Source: DATDCV01 sp036524155 (lineage in GTDB: Bacteria; Verrucomicrobiota; Verrucomicrobiia; Limisphaerales; UBA8199). From it: a stretch of 7,138 bases of DNA. Below are positions 1 through 6,630 of the stretch, piece by piece; the stretch's first letter is position 1, and every line of letters starts with the position of its first letter. The notes below the pieces were generated by a model. It worked only from the letters and a program-made list of their open reading frames with translations, did not search any database and had not been told where the DNA came from. Position numbers and translations under genes: made by a program. The stretch spans positions 1 to 7,138 of the forward strand of contig DATDCV010000742.1 in NCBI GenBank assembly GCA_036524155.1, given 5' to 3'.

Positions 1-2
1 AT

Positions 3-139
3 AATTATGCGCAGTTCCCTCCCCATCGCGATAACCAAAGGCCTGACCTGACGCGCTGAATTGGCTTTGACCTTCGCCACCTCCGCATAATTAACACCTC
101 AGCATAATGTCCATTATGCGGAGCTCCGCATAATGGACA
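3..139. repeat. Array of CTCCGCATAATK motifs with a 32-bp perfect palindrome
   Basis: Five copies of a 12-bp motif are visible. They lie at 3-14 (reverse orientation, one mismatch), 81-92 (forward), 98-109 (forward, CTCAGCATAATG), 112-123 (reverse) and 124-135 (forward). The last two meet head to head and form a perfect palindrome at 108-139, with half-site TGTCCATTATGCGGAG. The copies at 3-14 and 81-92 form an inverted pair around a ~66-bp spacer. Paired inverted sites like these are typical of binding or crossover sites of tyrosine recombinases, and also of dimeric repressors. No recombinase gene lies in the window, so the function is inferred. The repeat structure itself is directly seen. 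Confidence 0.7.
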
Positions 140-324
140 AATACGGTCCAAGTGAAAAATAGTTGTTTTAGGAGAACTGATTCGTCGGCGGAATGCCTGG
201 CGAGCCTAGACTTTGCGCATCCGATTATTGGAGCCCCGTCCGGGCACGTCCCTCGCGGCTTGGCGTCCTGCGCTGGGTCCTGCGGCCGAGCCCGCCATGT
301 TTTTGAACGACCTCCTCTCCCCAG

Positions 325-350
325 CCCTCTCCTCCAAAAGGAGGAGAGGG
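325..350. repeat. Hairpin repeat, 11-bp stem with AAAA loop
   Basis: The arm CCCTCTCCTCC (325-335) pairs perfectly with GGAGGAGAGGG (340-350) around a four-A loop. A related purine/pyrimidine hairpin follows at 379-405. No T-tract follows, so it is not a classical intrinsic terminator. I recall such CCCTCTCC/GGAGAGGG elements as dispersed intergenic repeats in several GC-rich genomes, including Verrucomicrobiota. That attribution is from memory, not from this window. Confidence 0.7.
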
Positions 351-378
351 AGCAGGCCGCCGTTTGCGGGCGCTTGTT

Positions 379-405
379 CCCTCTCCCTGCGCAGTGGGGA
401 GAGGG
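379..405. repeat. Second GC-rich hairpin repeat, 9-bp stem
   Basis: CCCTCTCCC (379-387) pairs with GGGAGAGGG (397-405). The interior contains the small palindrome CTGCGCAG (387-394). It shares its arm sequence with the hairpin at 325-350, so the two probably belong to one composite dispersed repeat. Its right edge lies about 20-45 bp before ORF6N-like coding sequence becomes recognisable, which suggests the repeat marks the breakpoint that truncated that gene. Confidence 0.65.
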
Positions 406-422
406 GCACCGTTCCAATTTGA

Positions 423-980
423 TGTCTCGTAAATTGTGCGCACGTTATCCTAGACAACGACCTTGCTGTTATCTATGGGGTCCAGACAAAGGCTCTAAAT
501 CAGGCTGTCAAGCGGAACGCTTCCAGGTTCCCGGTGGACTTCGTGTTCCGGCTGGCGCCCGAAGAGCTTGAGGGTATGCGGTCGCAATTTGCGACCGCAT
601 CCAACCGGTCACAAATTGTGACCGGTTCCCAAAAGCATCGGGACCCACGCCACCCTCCGTTGGCCTTCACCGAGCACGGCGCGCTCATGGTCGCCAACAT
701 CCTTAACAGCCCGCGTGCCGTGGCCATGAGTGTGTATGTCATCCGAGCCTTCGTCAAAATGAGGGAGGACCTCGTGGCCAACGCGGCCATTCTCAAACGC
801 CTGGCGGAAATTGATGAGACGCTGCTCATTTACGACGTGGCTCTGCGGGAAATCTGGGAAAAACTCCGCCCCCTTCTGGCCCCTCCTCCGCCGCCACCGC
901 CGCCGCCCCCAAAACCCGAAATCGGTTTCCATGTCAAAGAAGAGCCAATCCCATACCGCGTCCGGAAAAGACAGAAGTGA
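423..980 (+). pseudogene. 5'-truncated ORF6N-domain protein gene
   Basis: Reading in the frame of the stop at 978-980, similarity to ORF6N proteins begins near codon 450 (VILDNDLAVIYGV) and continues through LNQAVKRN, RFPVDFVFRL (family: RFPEDFMFQL) and AFTEHGALMVANILNSPRA. It then runs into a helical region and a C-terminal tail with ten prolines and PKPEIGF. Intact relatives carry about 30 more residues before this, including an IRG.RVMLD segment. Here a stop (TGA, 420-422) and a repeat-rich stretch lie instead. The only in-frame start candidate is GTG at 534, inside the domain, giving 148 aa; no ATG or GTG lies between 423 and 534. ORF6N is a phage-associated, presumably DNA-binding domain of the KilA-N/antirepressor type; its cellular role is not established. 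The gene is probably dead or expresses only a fragment. It converges with the helicase gene. A paired-hairpin coding repeat lies at 576-629. Confidence 0.8.
576..629 (+). repeat. Tandem 27-bp in-frame repeat, each unit a perfect hairpin
   Basis: Unit 1 (576-602) encodes MRSQFATAS and unit 2 (603-629) encodes NRSQIVTGS, so nine codons are duplicated in frame. Each unit starts with a 25-nt inverted repeat with an 11-bp perfect stem and a 3-nt A/T loop (576-600 and 603-627), followed by CC. The units differ at seven positions. Six fall in the stems as three compensated base-pair changes, and the seventh is the loop centre. The RSQ..T peptide just before AFTEHGA is, as I recall, common in ORF6N proteins, so the repeat belongs to the gene rather than being random. 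Its function is unknown. Confidence 0.85.
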
Positions 981-1110
981 AACGGCAATGGTGTGACGCT
1001 GCGGCCGAACCCGGATTACTTCGGCAGGCACCGGGCATTTCACGGGTTCAGGTAGGGATAGCTGCGACGCAGAGCGCGAGGTGCGATGGCTGGGAGCAGA
1101 CGGCGCGACG

Positions 1111-3126
1111 TCATTGCGGATTCAGAATAGGGATGCCGGTGCCGGCGAGATAATTGAAGGTGGAATCGTAATAAGCCGGATCACGCGTCGGGTCGGCGCT
1201 GTCCCCTGGCGGAACAAAAATCACCATGCCCTGCCGCGCCCGCGTCAGCAGAACGCGATAGGCGTTTTTCAAGTAACCGCGATTGAAATCGCTTCTGATA
1301 TTTTGCCAGCGGCTGCCGCGGAAATCATGGTAGCTCCAGCCGGAACTGTTGCACCGCAGGTCCGCATCCCACGTGACGCACACCCAGTCCAGTTCCAACC
1401 CCTGCACCTGGAACTCCGTCGCCGCATCTTCCAGGTAATAGCTCGACCGCGTATCGTCCCGCTCATTCAGAAACCACTGCACCGGATCCACATCGACCCG
1501 GATATCAATCGCATGCGGCTTCAGCCGTTGCGCGCGCGATGACGCCACCAGCCCGAACCGCTCTGTTCCTCGAGCGCGGGAACGAATCCATCGCTTGGCC
1601 AAATCAAGGTTGCGTGTCATCACAATCGGGTAACGGTTCGCCAGGCTGGCGAGCTCCGCTCGCGCCTGCTGCTCCTCCCGATCCAGCAGCGCTTTGACGA
1701 ATGCCGACACGTTTTCCGCCCGGAACGAGCGCATCGACACCGCCAAATGCAGGTCTTCCTCCAGGTGGGTGTTAGCCCGGCCGCTCACCGCATCCAAAGC
1801 CCTCCCGGCCGCATACTCGCTATCAGTCAGCCGCGAGGAAATGTGCATGTGCCAGTCCGGGAACTTGGAATTGACCGCCCCCAGCCAGGCATCAATGCCC
1901 GCCTCGCCGTCGTGAATTTCCTGTCCGCCGCCAACCAGGCACACCACCACTGCCCAGTCCGGATGCCGGTCCATGCACGATACGAGGAACTCTGGCTCGC
2001 TCTGCGAAAACCCGGCGACCTTCTTCCGGCGCTGCATGAAGCTCGCCGTTTTCCGAAGGTCCCAGGCCCGTTGCGCTTCGTCAAAAATCGCCACGTGCTC
2101 GTCTGGCGGATGCGAACGATCGAATAGTGCCTCGTCTCGGAAATGATGCACATTTTGAATGAAGGCTTTGACGCTCTCGCCGATTCTACCTTTCCTGACC
2201 TTCTCGCCTCCCGCTCGTCGCCGCGCGTATTCGTCCCGGGTCAAGGCCTCGCGCAGCACCGCCACCAGCGGCCCGTTGCCGGACAGGAACACGGCATGCG
2301 TTGGCTCCTTTTCCTCTCGGCGTCGCGTTGCGATATTTAGCCCCACCAGAGTCTTGCCCGCGCCGGGGACACCGGTCACGAAACAGATCAACTTCCGCCG
2401 GTCTGTGTTCGCCTCATCCACCAGTTCCTCAATCCGCCGCGAAGTTTTGCTGAGGTCCTGTGCGTCACAACGCGCAATCGCTTCCACCGAGTGCTGCGCA
2501 TACAACGCCCGCGCCGCCTCAACAATGGTCGGCGTCGGCCGATACGGCGCGCGCGCCCACTCCTCTTCACTGATCGGGCTGGCAGGAATGTTCTGCAGGG
2601 CAAGCCCCAGCGCGCGCCGAAACCCATCCGGATGCACGGAAACGGGCCGATAAACCTTATCTTCATCCGCATGCAACATCACCGGTGGCGAATCCGTGGC
2701 CTCGGTCGCAACCAGGATCGGCACAATCGGCACCGAATGACTTGCCTCATGAAAATTCTTCAGGTCCAGCGCGTAATCCCACACTTGGTCCAGCGCCGTG
2801 CGCTCAAACACCTTTTCTCCCACCTTGAACTCGATGACAAATACAACCCCGCCGCTCACCACCACCGCATCAATCCGCCTGCCCATGCGCGGGATATTGA
2901 ATTCCAGAAACAATGAACCGGTGATACCGGAGAGGTTCGCTTGAAGAAATCCGATCTGCGCCAGCCACGCGTCCTTCTGCTCCGGCACCAGGGTGAAATT
3001 GCCGTTGGTCGCGAGCTCGCCAATTATCGAACCCGGCTGCGCACTCAGAAACTCGCCCAGCGCACACCCGTACCAAGCACGGGACAGCCCCGCATCGACA
3101 CCGGCGTTCTGAGGAAGCGCTGACAT
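1111..3126 (-). CDS. DUF2075 helicase/ATPase with N-terminal PD-(D/E)XK-like nuclease
   Basis: Predicted 671-aa protein that probably unwinds or translocates on nucleic acid with ATP and cuts it. Residues ~15-130 look like a PD-(D/E)XK nuclease: RRIDAVVV (D86), then VFVIEFKVGE (E99, K101). The core at ~230-640 is a superfamily-1 ATPase of the DUF2075/Schlafen type. It has Walker A GVPGAGKT (252-259), Walker B IFDEAQRAW (347-355), GGGQEIHDGEAG (399-410), a motif-V-like segment EFQVQGLELDWVCVTWD (~571-587) and motif VI NAYRVLLTRARQGM (621-634). Length and domain order match full-length relatives. The start at ATG 3126 (MSALPQ) is preferred over an in-frame TTG at 3192, because conserved sequence (WYGCALGEFL) begins soon after it and the upstream extension is low-complexity. 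No strong Shine-Dalgarno is visible. It is divergent from mrr across 121 bp. The family is often seen in defence islands, but substrate and trigger are unknown. All key motifs look intact. Confidence 0.88.
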   Translation of the reverse strand: MSALPQNAGVDAGLSRAWYGCALGEFLSAQPGSIIGELATNGNFTLVPEQKDAWLAQIGFLQANLSGITGSLFLEFNIPRMGRRIDAVVVSGGVVFVIEFKVGEKVFERTALDQVWDYALDLKNFHEASHSVPIVPILVATEATDSPPVMLHADEDKVYRPVSVHPDGFRRALGLALQNIPASPISEEEWARAPYRPTPTIVEAARALYAQHSVEAIARCDAQDLSKTSRRIEELVDEANTDRRKLICFVTGVPGAGKTLVGLNIATRRREEKEPTHAVFLSGNGPLVAVLREALTRDEYARRRAGGEKVRKGRIGESVKAFIQNVHHFRDEALFDRSHPPDEHVAIFDEAQRAWDLRKTASFMQRRKKVAGFSQSEPEFLVSCMDRHPDWAVVVCLVGGGQEIHDGEAGIDAWLGAVNSKFPDWHMHISSRLTDSEYAAGRALDAVSGRANTHLEEDLHLAVSMRSFRAENVSAFVKALLDREEQQARAELASLANRYPIVMTRNLDLAKRWIRSRARGTERFGLVASSRAQRLKPHAIDIRVDVDPVQWFLNERDDTRSSYYLEDAATEFQVQGLELDWVCVTWDADLRCNSSGWSYHDFRGSRWQNIRSDFNRGYLKNAYRVLLTRARQGMVIFVPPGDSADPTRDPAYYDSTFNYLAGTGIPILNPQ

Positions 3127-3247
3127 GCGCCGCCAGGCTGACACAACCGTTGACGAAAGTGAACTCGCTAGTCGACCTCGGCCTGGGGGCAAAAAGGGCT
3201 TTCCTTTTCTGAGCGGACGGGCTTAGAGTCGGACCGCAACCACTCAT
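3127..3247. promoter_or_regulatory. Divergent intergenic region between helicase and mrr genes
   Basis: The two genes are transcribed away from each other, so both promoters should lie in or just beside these 121 bp. I could not find a -35/-10 pair with good spacing on either strand; a TTGACG at about 3150-3155 lacks a matching -10. Neither start has a clear Shine-Dalgarno. The placement therefore rests on gene order, not on motifs. Confidence 0.4.
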
Positions 3248-4090
3248 ATGTCATTCCCCAAGCAACGAGATGTCGAGGGTCCGCTTCTGAAGGTTTTGGC
3301 CGAGTTGGGCGGTGCGGCGAAACCTCGAGATGTCTATCCGCGGGTAGCGGAATGCTTCCCGCAGTTGACGAAGGTAGATATAGACGAGCGGCTGCCGAGT
3401 AATCACTCAACCCGGAAGTGGTGGAACCTGGTGCAGTGGGCGCGACAGACGCTTGTGGAAGAGGGCGCGATTGATCGCTCTACGCGCGGCGTTTGGAAAC
3501 TGACGGACACAGGGCGACAGAAACTCGGAGCCGGCGAGCACAACACGCGACTGGCGCACGGAGATCTGAAGGCGCTTGTTAACGCGCACCATGAGGCGAT
3601 GGTGAGCAGGATTATCACAGACTTGAATGGTTTGACGCCGGCTGGTTTCGAGCGGTTCTGCCTGTCCTTGCTAGAGGGGTTGGGCTACGAAGACGTGGTG
3701 GTGACAGGGAAGAGCGGCGACGGAGGTATTGATGGGTATGGGGATTACCGGCAGGGGATCGTGAAAATTAAATCGGCCTTTCAGGCCAAGCGGTGGAAGC
3801 AGTCGCCGGTTGGCAGGCCAGAGATTGACAAATTTCGCGGGGCCATTCAGGGGGACTATGATCACGGTTTATTTCTGACGACGAACACGTTTACGAGGGA
3901 CGCGCAGCAGGCTTCGGTGAAAAAAGGCGCAATTACAATTCTTCTGTTGGATGGGAACGCGATAGCGAATCACATGATCGGGTCGGGCATTGGTGTGAAG
4001 AAGAAGCCGGTGTTTCTTATGGATGTGGACGACGACTTTTTCACGTTTGAACGGGATGAGAGTGAGCGCCAGGGACGGGTGGGAATCTGA
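3248..4090 (+). CDS. mrr: Mrr-type (type IV) restriction endonuclease
   Basis: 280-aa protein close in length to E. coli Mrr (about 300 aa). Residues ~5-95 form the Mrr N-terminal winged-helix domain (KPRDVYPRVAECFP, then KWWNLVQWARQTLVEEGAI and GVWKLTDTGR). Residues ~125-240 form the Mrr catalytic domain, a PD-(D/E)XK fold with Q in place of E. It begins FERFCLSLLEGLGY, carries GDGGIDG (catalytic Asp about D162) and QAKRW (Q179, K181), and ends in the strand/helix segment GLFLTTNTFTRDAQ. All active-site positions appear present. Mrr enzymes cleave modified (methylated) foreign DNA. The start at ATG 3248 fits the usual N-terminus of the family; only a weak ribosome site is visible. A small hairpin follows the stop. 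It is divergent from the helicase gene, which suggests shared regulation or joint acquisition, but both are known to occur separately. Confidence 0.92.
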   Translation: MSFPKQRDVEGPLLKVLAELGGAAKPRDVYPRVAECFPQLTKVDIDERLPSNHSTRKWWNLVQWARQTLVEEGAIDRSTRGVWKLTDTGRQKLGAGEHNTRLAHGDLKALVNAHHEAMVSRIITDLNGLTPAGFERFCLSLLEGLGYEDVVVTGKSGDGGIDGYGDYRQGIVKIKSAFQAKRWKQSPVGRPEIDKFRGAIQGDYDHGLFLTTNTFTRDAQQASVKKGAITILLLDGNAIANHMIGSGIGVKKKPVFLMDVDDDFFTFERDESERQGRVGI

Positions 4091-4093
4091 ACT

Positions 4094-4112
4094 TCAGAGC
4101 CTGGGGCTCTGA
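4094..4112 (+). terminator. Possible terminator hairpin after mrr
   Basis: TCAGAGCC (4094-4101) pairs with GGCTCTGA (4105-4112) around a 3-nt loop, four bases after the mrr stop. The position suits a transcription end, but no run of T follows, so an intrinsic terminator is only weakly supported. Confidence 0.35.
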
Positions 4113-4334
4113 GTCTAGCGTTCCTTCAGGGCTCGCAAAGCCACGTTCTCAGTCAGCAGGAGCGAGACCCATTCTCAATAGTAAGGACCGATATCGAACA
4201 CTCGGACGAGGATGGCGTCCGCAGTAGTGATGCGGCGGACCGTCTCAGGCACCTTGTGGCGAGGAAGGCGCGAGCGACGGCCCGGCACGAGCTCACCTCC
4301 TTGACCTCCTACACCTATTCTCCTTGCGAGCATC
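4113..4334. other. Unassigned intergenic stretch between mrr and the NTase-like gene
   Basis: About 220 bp separate the hairpin after mrr from the next supported start. A minus-strand open frame covers 4175-4636 but lies mostly antisense to the NTase-like gene. Its C-terminal end is free of that overlap, yet matches no family I recognise. The promoter of the two-gene unit downstream should lie here; I see no clear -35/-10 pair. Confidence 0.4.
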
Positions 4335-4985
4335 ATGTCGACGGCGTATCCCTGCCGCGTGTACATCGGCCTCGCAAAAGCTGAGCAGGCCCGTGCAAAT
4401 GTTAAGAAGGCGCTCGTAGCGGAGCGCATAGAGTCGTTTGCTGCACGCCGGCTATTTGACACAGTTCCGTTCATCTTTACGGCGGCTCCTGATTGCACGG
4501 AGTGGAAGGTGCGGACGGCTGAATTTCTCGCGGTCGATCCTTGCTCGGTGTTCATCATCGGATCCGCTTGTTCTTGTGTAAGCTTCAACCCAAACAAGAA
4601 CTTTAAGGTCTTTGACGAAGGTAGGCCGTCTGACATCGATATTGCCGTGATCTCGAACTATCATTTTGAGCTCGCGTGGCGAAAGCTCCGCGAGATCGGT
4701 GCGGGGAAGTATAACCTAGATACTGCCGGACAAGCGTCCTTGGCTGAGCACAGAGACCATCACGTCTTCTGGGGAATGTTTGCGACCGAAAAAATTCTCT
4801 CCGCGCTTCCTTTCTCTCAGGAATGGTTGCGCGCATCAGTGGAGATTTCAAAAAGAGCACCGATGGAGGGGCGGGAGATCAAGTTCCGGCTCTACAGGGA
4901 TTCGTATTCTTTTGTCGCTTATCACCTCAACGGGCTGAAAAGCCTACGGGCCCAGCTGACGTCCGCAACACAGAGCGGCAAATGA
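4335..4985 (+). CDS. Divergent nucleotidyltransferase-like protein (polymerase beta superfamily)
   Basis: 216-aa protein. The segment VFIIGSA (G76-S77) followed by PSDIDIAVIS (D100, D102) matches the GS...DxD signature of polymerase-beta-fold nucleotidyltransferases, where the two Asp residues bind metal. The GS-to-DxD spacing is about 23 residues, longer than the usual 9-13, so this is a diverged subfamily. The third carboxylate is uncertain; E181 in REIKFRLYRD is one candidate. The N-terminal ~65 residues are helical-looking without a known domain, and there is no signal peptide or membrane segment. An in-frame stop at 4302-4304 limits the start; ATG 4335 is the first ATG, with no obvious Shine-Dalgarno. 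Its stop overlaps the start of the DUF262 gene (ATGA), so the two are probably one operon with coupled translation. It might add nucleotides to a protein, RNA or small molecule; the substrate cannot be inferred. It could be an antitoxin-like or inactive NTase. Confidence 0.72.
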   Translation: MSTAYPCRVYIGLAKAEQARANVKKALVAERIESFAARRLFDTVPFIFTAAPDCTEWKVRTAEFLAVDPCSVFIIGSACSCVSFNPNKNFKVFDEGRPSDIDIAVISNYHFELAWRKLREIGAGKYNLDTAGQASLAEHRDHHVFWGMFATEKILSALPFSQEWLRASVEISKRAPMEGREIKFRLYRDSYSFVAYHLNGLKSLRAQLTSATQSGK

Positions 4986-6079
4986 GTAAACAGTTGCTAT
5001 TACGAATTAGACCAACAAATGTACGAAAGCTTATGGGCGAAGATTTTCTCAATTCAACACAGCAAACCGTCGCTTGGCTGAAGAACACCCATGACGCCGG
5101 GAATCTGATGATGAAGCCTCCCTTTCAACGCAACCCCGTATGGACTGAGCCACAAAAAAGCTATCTTATCGACACTATTTTGAATGGATTTCCGATACCG
5201 GAGATCTATATGCAGCAGGAGGTGGACGCCAACGGGCGCGAAAAGCACATCATCGTTGACGGGCAGCAAAGGGTGCGTGCCTGCCTAGAGTTCATCGAGG
5301 GAAAATTTGCGATGAACAGCAAGGATTCCCCCCGATGGCCGGATCTGATGTTCGAGGACTTGACGGAGGCGGAGCGAAAACAAATCTTCGCCTACAAATT
5401 CATTGTGCGAACTCTCCCTCCCGTGAGTGATGAGACACTCCGCGGTATCTTTCGTCGGTTAAACCGCAACGTGGTCGCGCTCAATGCTCAGGAGTTGAGG
5501 CATGCAACCTATTGGGGACCTTTCATCAAATCGATGGAGAAGATCTCGGACTTTGAGTGGTGGGAGCAGCTCGGTCTCTTTACTCCCAATGATGTGCGAC
5601 GCATGCTGGATGTGGAGTACGTGAGCGAACTTGCCATGGCGTTCTTGCATGGCCCTCAAAACAAGAAAACAAATTTAGAGAAGACTTATCAGTTGTACGA
5701 ACCGGCCTTTGAGGAAGCCCCTCGTCTAGAGCAGACTTTTGTCAAGGTGTTGGGAGAGTTGGCCCAAATTCTTCCCGAGCTGCGGGGTACCCGTTGGCGC
5801 AAGAAGTCCGATTTCTACACCCTTTTCTTGGTATTTACGACGCACGCGCAGTCGCTGCCGCTCAGCGCCGAGAAACGACTAAGCGCGCGTAGCGCGCTCC
5901 TTGCGTTTGGCAGGGATGTCGATTCTGCCGTCGCCACACCGACTTCCAGCAGGCGCAGGGCCGTGAGGCGACAAGTAATCAAGTACTCCAATTCAGTCGA
6001 GAAAGCAGCATCGGACCTTGCGAACCGCAAAGCGCGCGCCGAGGCACTGCAGGAAGTGCTCCAGCCGGTATTCGCCTAA
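4982..6079 (+). CDS. DUF262 (GmrS N-terminal-type, DGQQR) protein without HNH domain
   Basis: 365-aa protein. Residues ~20-180 are a clear DUF262 domain of ParB/sulfiredoxin-like fold: PPFQRNPVWTEPQKSYLIDTILNGFPIP (in part, 46-73), the IVDGQQR motif (91-97) and FRRLNRNVVALNAQELR (157-173). In GmrSD, SspE and related restriction systems this domain binds or hydrolyses nucleotides and senses modified DNA, and is usually followed by a DUF1524 HNH nuclease. Here the C-terminal ~180 residues are helical and charged and show no HNH motif, so the protein cannot cut DNA by that route alone. The start is ATG 4982, overlapping the upstream stop (TGA 4983-4985). The frame is open further upstream to 4823, but that part is inside the NTase-like gene and out of family. 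The coupling suggests a two-protein complex or sequential action. The 5' part is more AT-rich than its neighbours, which fits horizontal transfer. Confidence 0.88.
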   Translation: MSKQLLLRIRPTNVRKLMGEDFLNSTQQTVAWLKNTHDAGNLMMKPPFQRNPVWTEPQKSYLIDTILNGFPIPEIYMQQEVDANGREKHIIVDGQQRVRACLEFIEGKFAMNSKDSPRWPDLMFEDLTEAERKQIFAYKFIVRTLPPVSDETLRGIFRRLNRNVVALNAQELRHATYWGPFIKSMEKISDFEWWEQLGLFTPNDVRRMLDVEYVSELAMAFLHGPQNKKTNLEKTYQLYEPAFEEAPRLEQTFVKVLGELAQILPELRGTRWRKKSDFYTLFLVFTTHAQSLPLSAEKRLSARSALLAFGRDVDSAVATPTSSRRRAVRRQVIKYSNSVEKAASDLANRKARAEALQEVLQPVFA

Positions 6080-6237
6080 TTGGCGGACCTGACCTAAAAC
6101 TTGTCCCCTCGCTGCTTGCTCGCGCGCGGGAAATGAGTTCGCGGGGGCGCACGCGGTCTTTGCTCCGCTTGCTGTCGCCAGATCCTACTCGCGCCGAGTG
6201 CTCAGGACCGCTATACGTCCCAATCTCAGCCGGCCGA

Positions 6238-6630
6238 ATGCCATCCGACCAAACAGGGCAGCAATGGCTCGAGCGGTTGTACAACCTGCGCCGCGATGAG
6301 AGCGGTTCGCATGAGCGGCCGCACAAGCCGGCGCTGTTGCTCGCCATATTGGATCTTCTGGACAAGGGGCGAGTGGCCCGCAATGAAATCCCGCTAAACG
6401 AAGACCTCGCAAAAACATTCCGGCGGTATTTCGATGTCGTGCGCCAGCGTGACGATAAGCCCTCAATTGAAAATCCATTCGGCGTTCTGTCCGGCGACGG
6501 CTTTTGGACCCTCCAAAGTCCCGGTCGGAGCGGATTGTATGAGCCCCGAAACGCGATCAAGGCCATAGCGAGGCCGAAGACGTTGTGCGCTAGACGCCGG
6601 CTTTGGCGCCGGAGCAGGGGTGGAGACTGA
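6238..6630 (+). pseudogene. 3'-truncated COG3440-like HNH restriction endonuclease (N-terminal domain only)
   Basis: The first ~105 residues match the N-terminal domain of a family of predicted HNH restriction endonucleases. Seen are WLERLYNLRRDESGSHERPHKPALLLAILDLL (start only counted from W10), NEIPLNEDLAKTFRRYFDVV, PSIENPF, LSGDGFWTL and GLYEPRNA. Relatives I recall are ~280-300 aa with a C-terminal HNH nuclease. Here similarity stops after LYEPRNA (about 6555), and the frame continues into arginine-rich sequence encoded by a direct repeat, ending at 6630 with 130 aa. The catalytic HNH part is absent, so the gene is most likely a remnant. ATG 6238 is preferred over ATG 6133 because family similarity starts just after it; neither has a good Shine-Dalgarno. 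It follows the DUF262 gene by 158 bp on the same strand. Confidence 0.75.

Larger units (their letters stand above)
141..422. other. Gene-free stretch upstream of the ORF6N remnant
   Basis: Open frames exist here on both strands, but none gives a recognisable protein, and they overlap the GC-rich hairpin repeats at 325-405. I see no convincing promoter, RNA gene or coding region. The stretch ends where ORF6N-like coding sequence abruptly begins, with an in-frame stop (TGA) at 420-422, so it probably replaced the original 5' end of that gene. Confidence 0.5.

Noticed and set aside
152..571. Plus-strand open frame of 139 aa
   Set aside because: It runs through the hairpin repeats and then out of frame over the ORF6N coding sequence. 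The product has no recognisable domain.
609..1043. Minus-strand open frame of 144 aa
   Set aside because: It is antisense to the ORF6N remnant, whose frame has clear family motifs; the proline run reads as an arginine-rich tract on this strand.
1007..1049. Inverted repeat GAACCCG...CGGGTTC between the two convergent genes as a terminator
   Set aside because: The loop is about 29 nt and no T-run follows on either strand, so it is not a convincing terminator.
3150..3185. TTGACG as a -35 box for mrr
   Set aside because: No TATAAT-like sequence lies 16-18 bp downstream, so a promoter cannot be supported from sequence alone.
4175..4636. Minus-strand open frame of 153 aa
   Set aside because: Most of it is antisense to the NTase-like gene, which has a better-supported motif and operon context. 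Its free C-terminal end matches nothing I know.
4823..4981. N-terminal extension of the DUF262 protein to 4823
   Set aside because: It overlaps the NTase-like gene in another frame and does not resemble the family; the ATGA junction at 4982 gives a standard DUF262 N-terminus.
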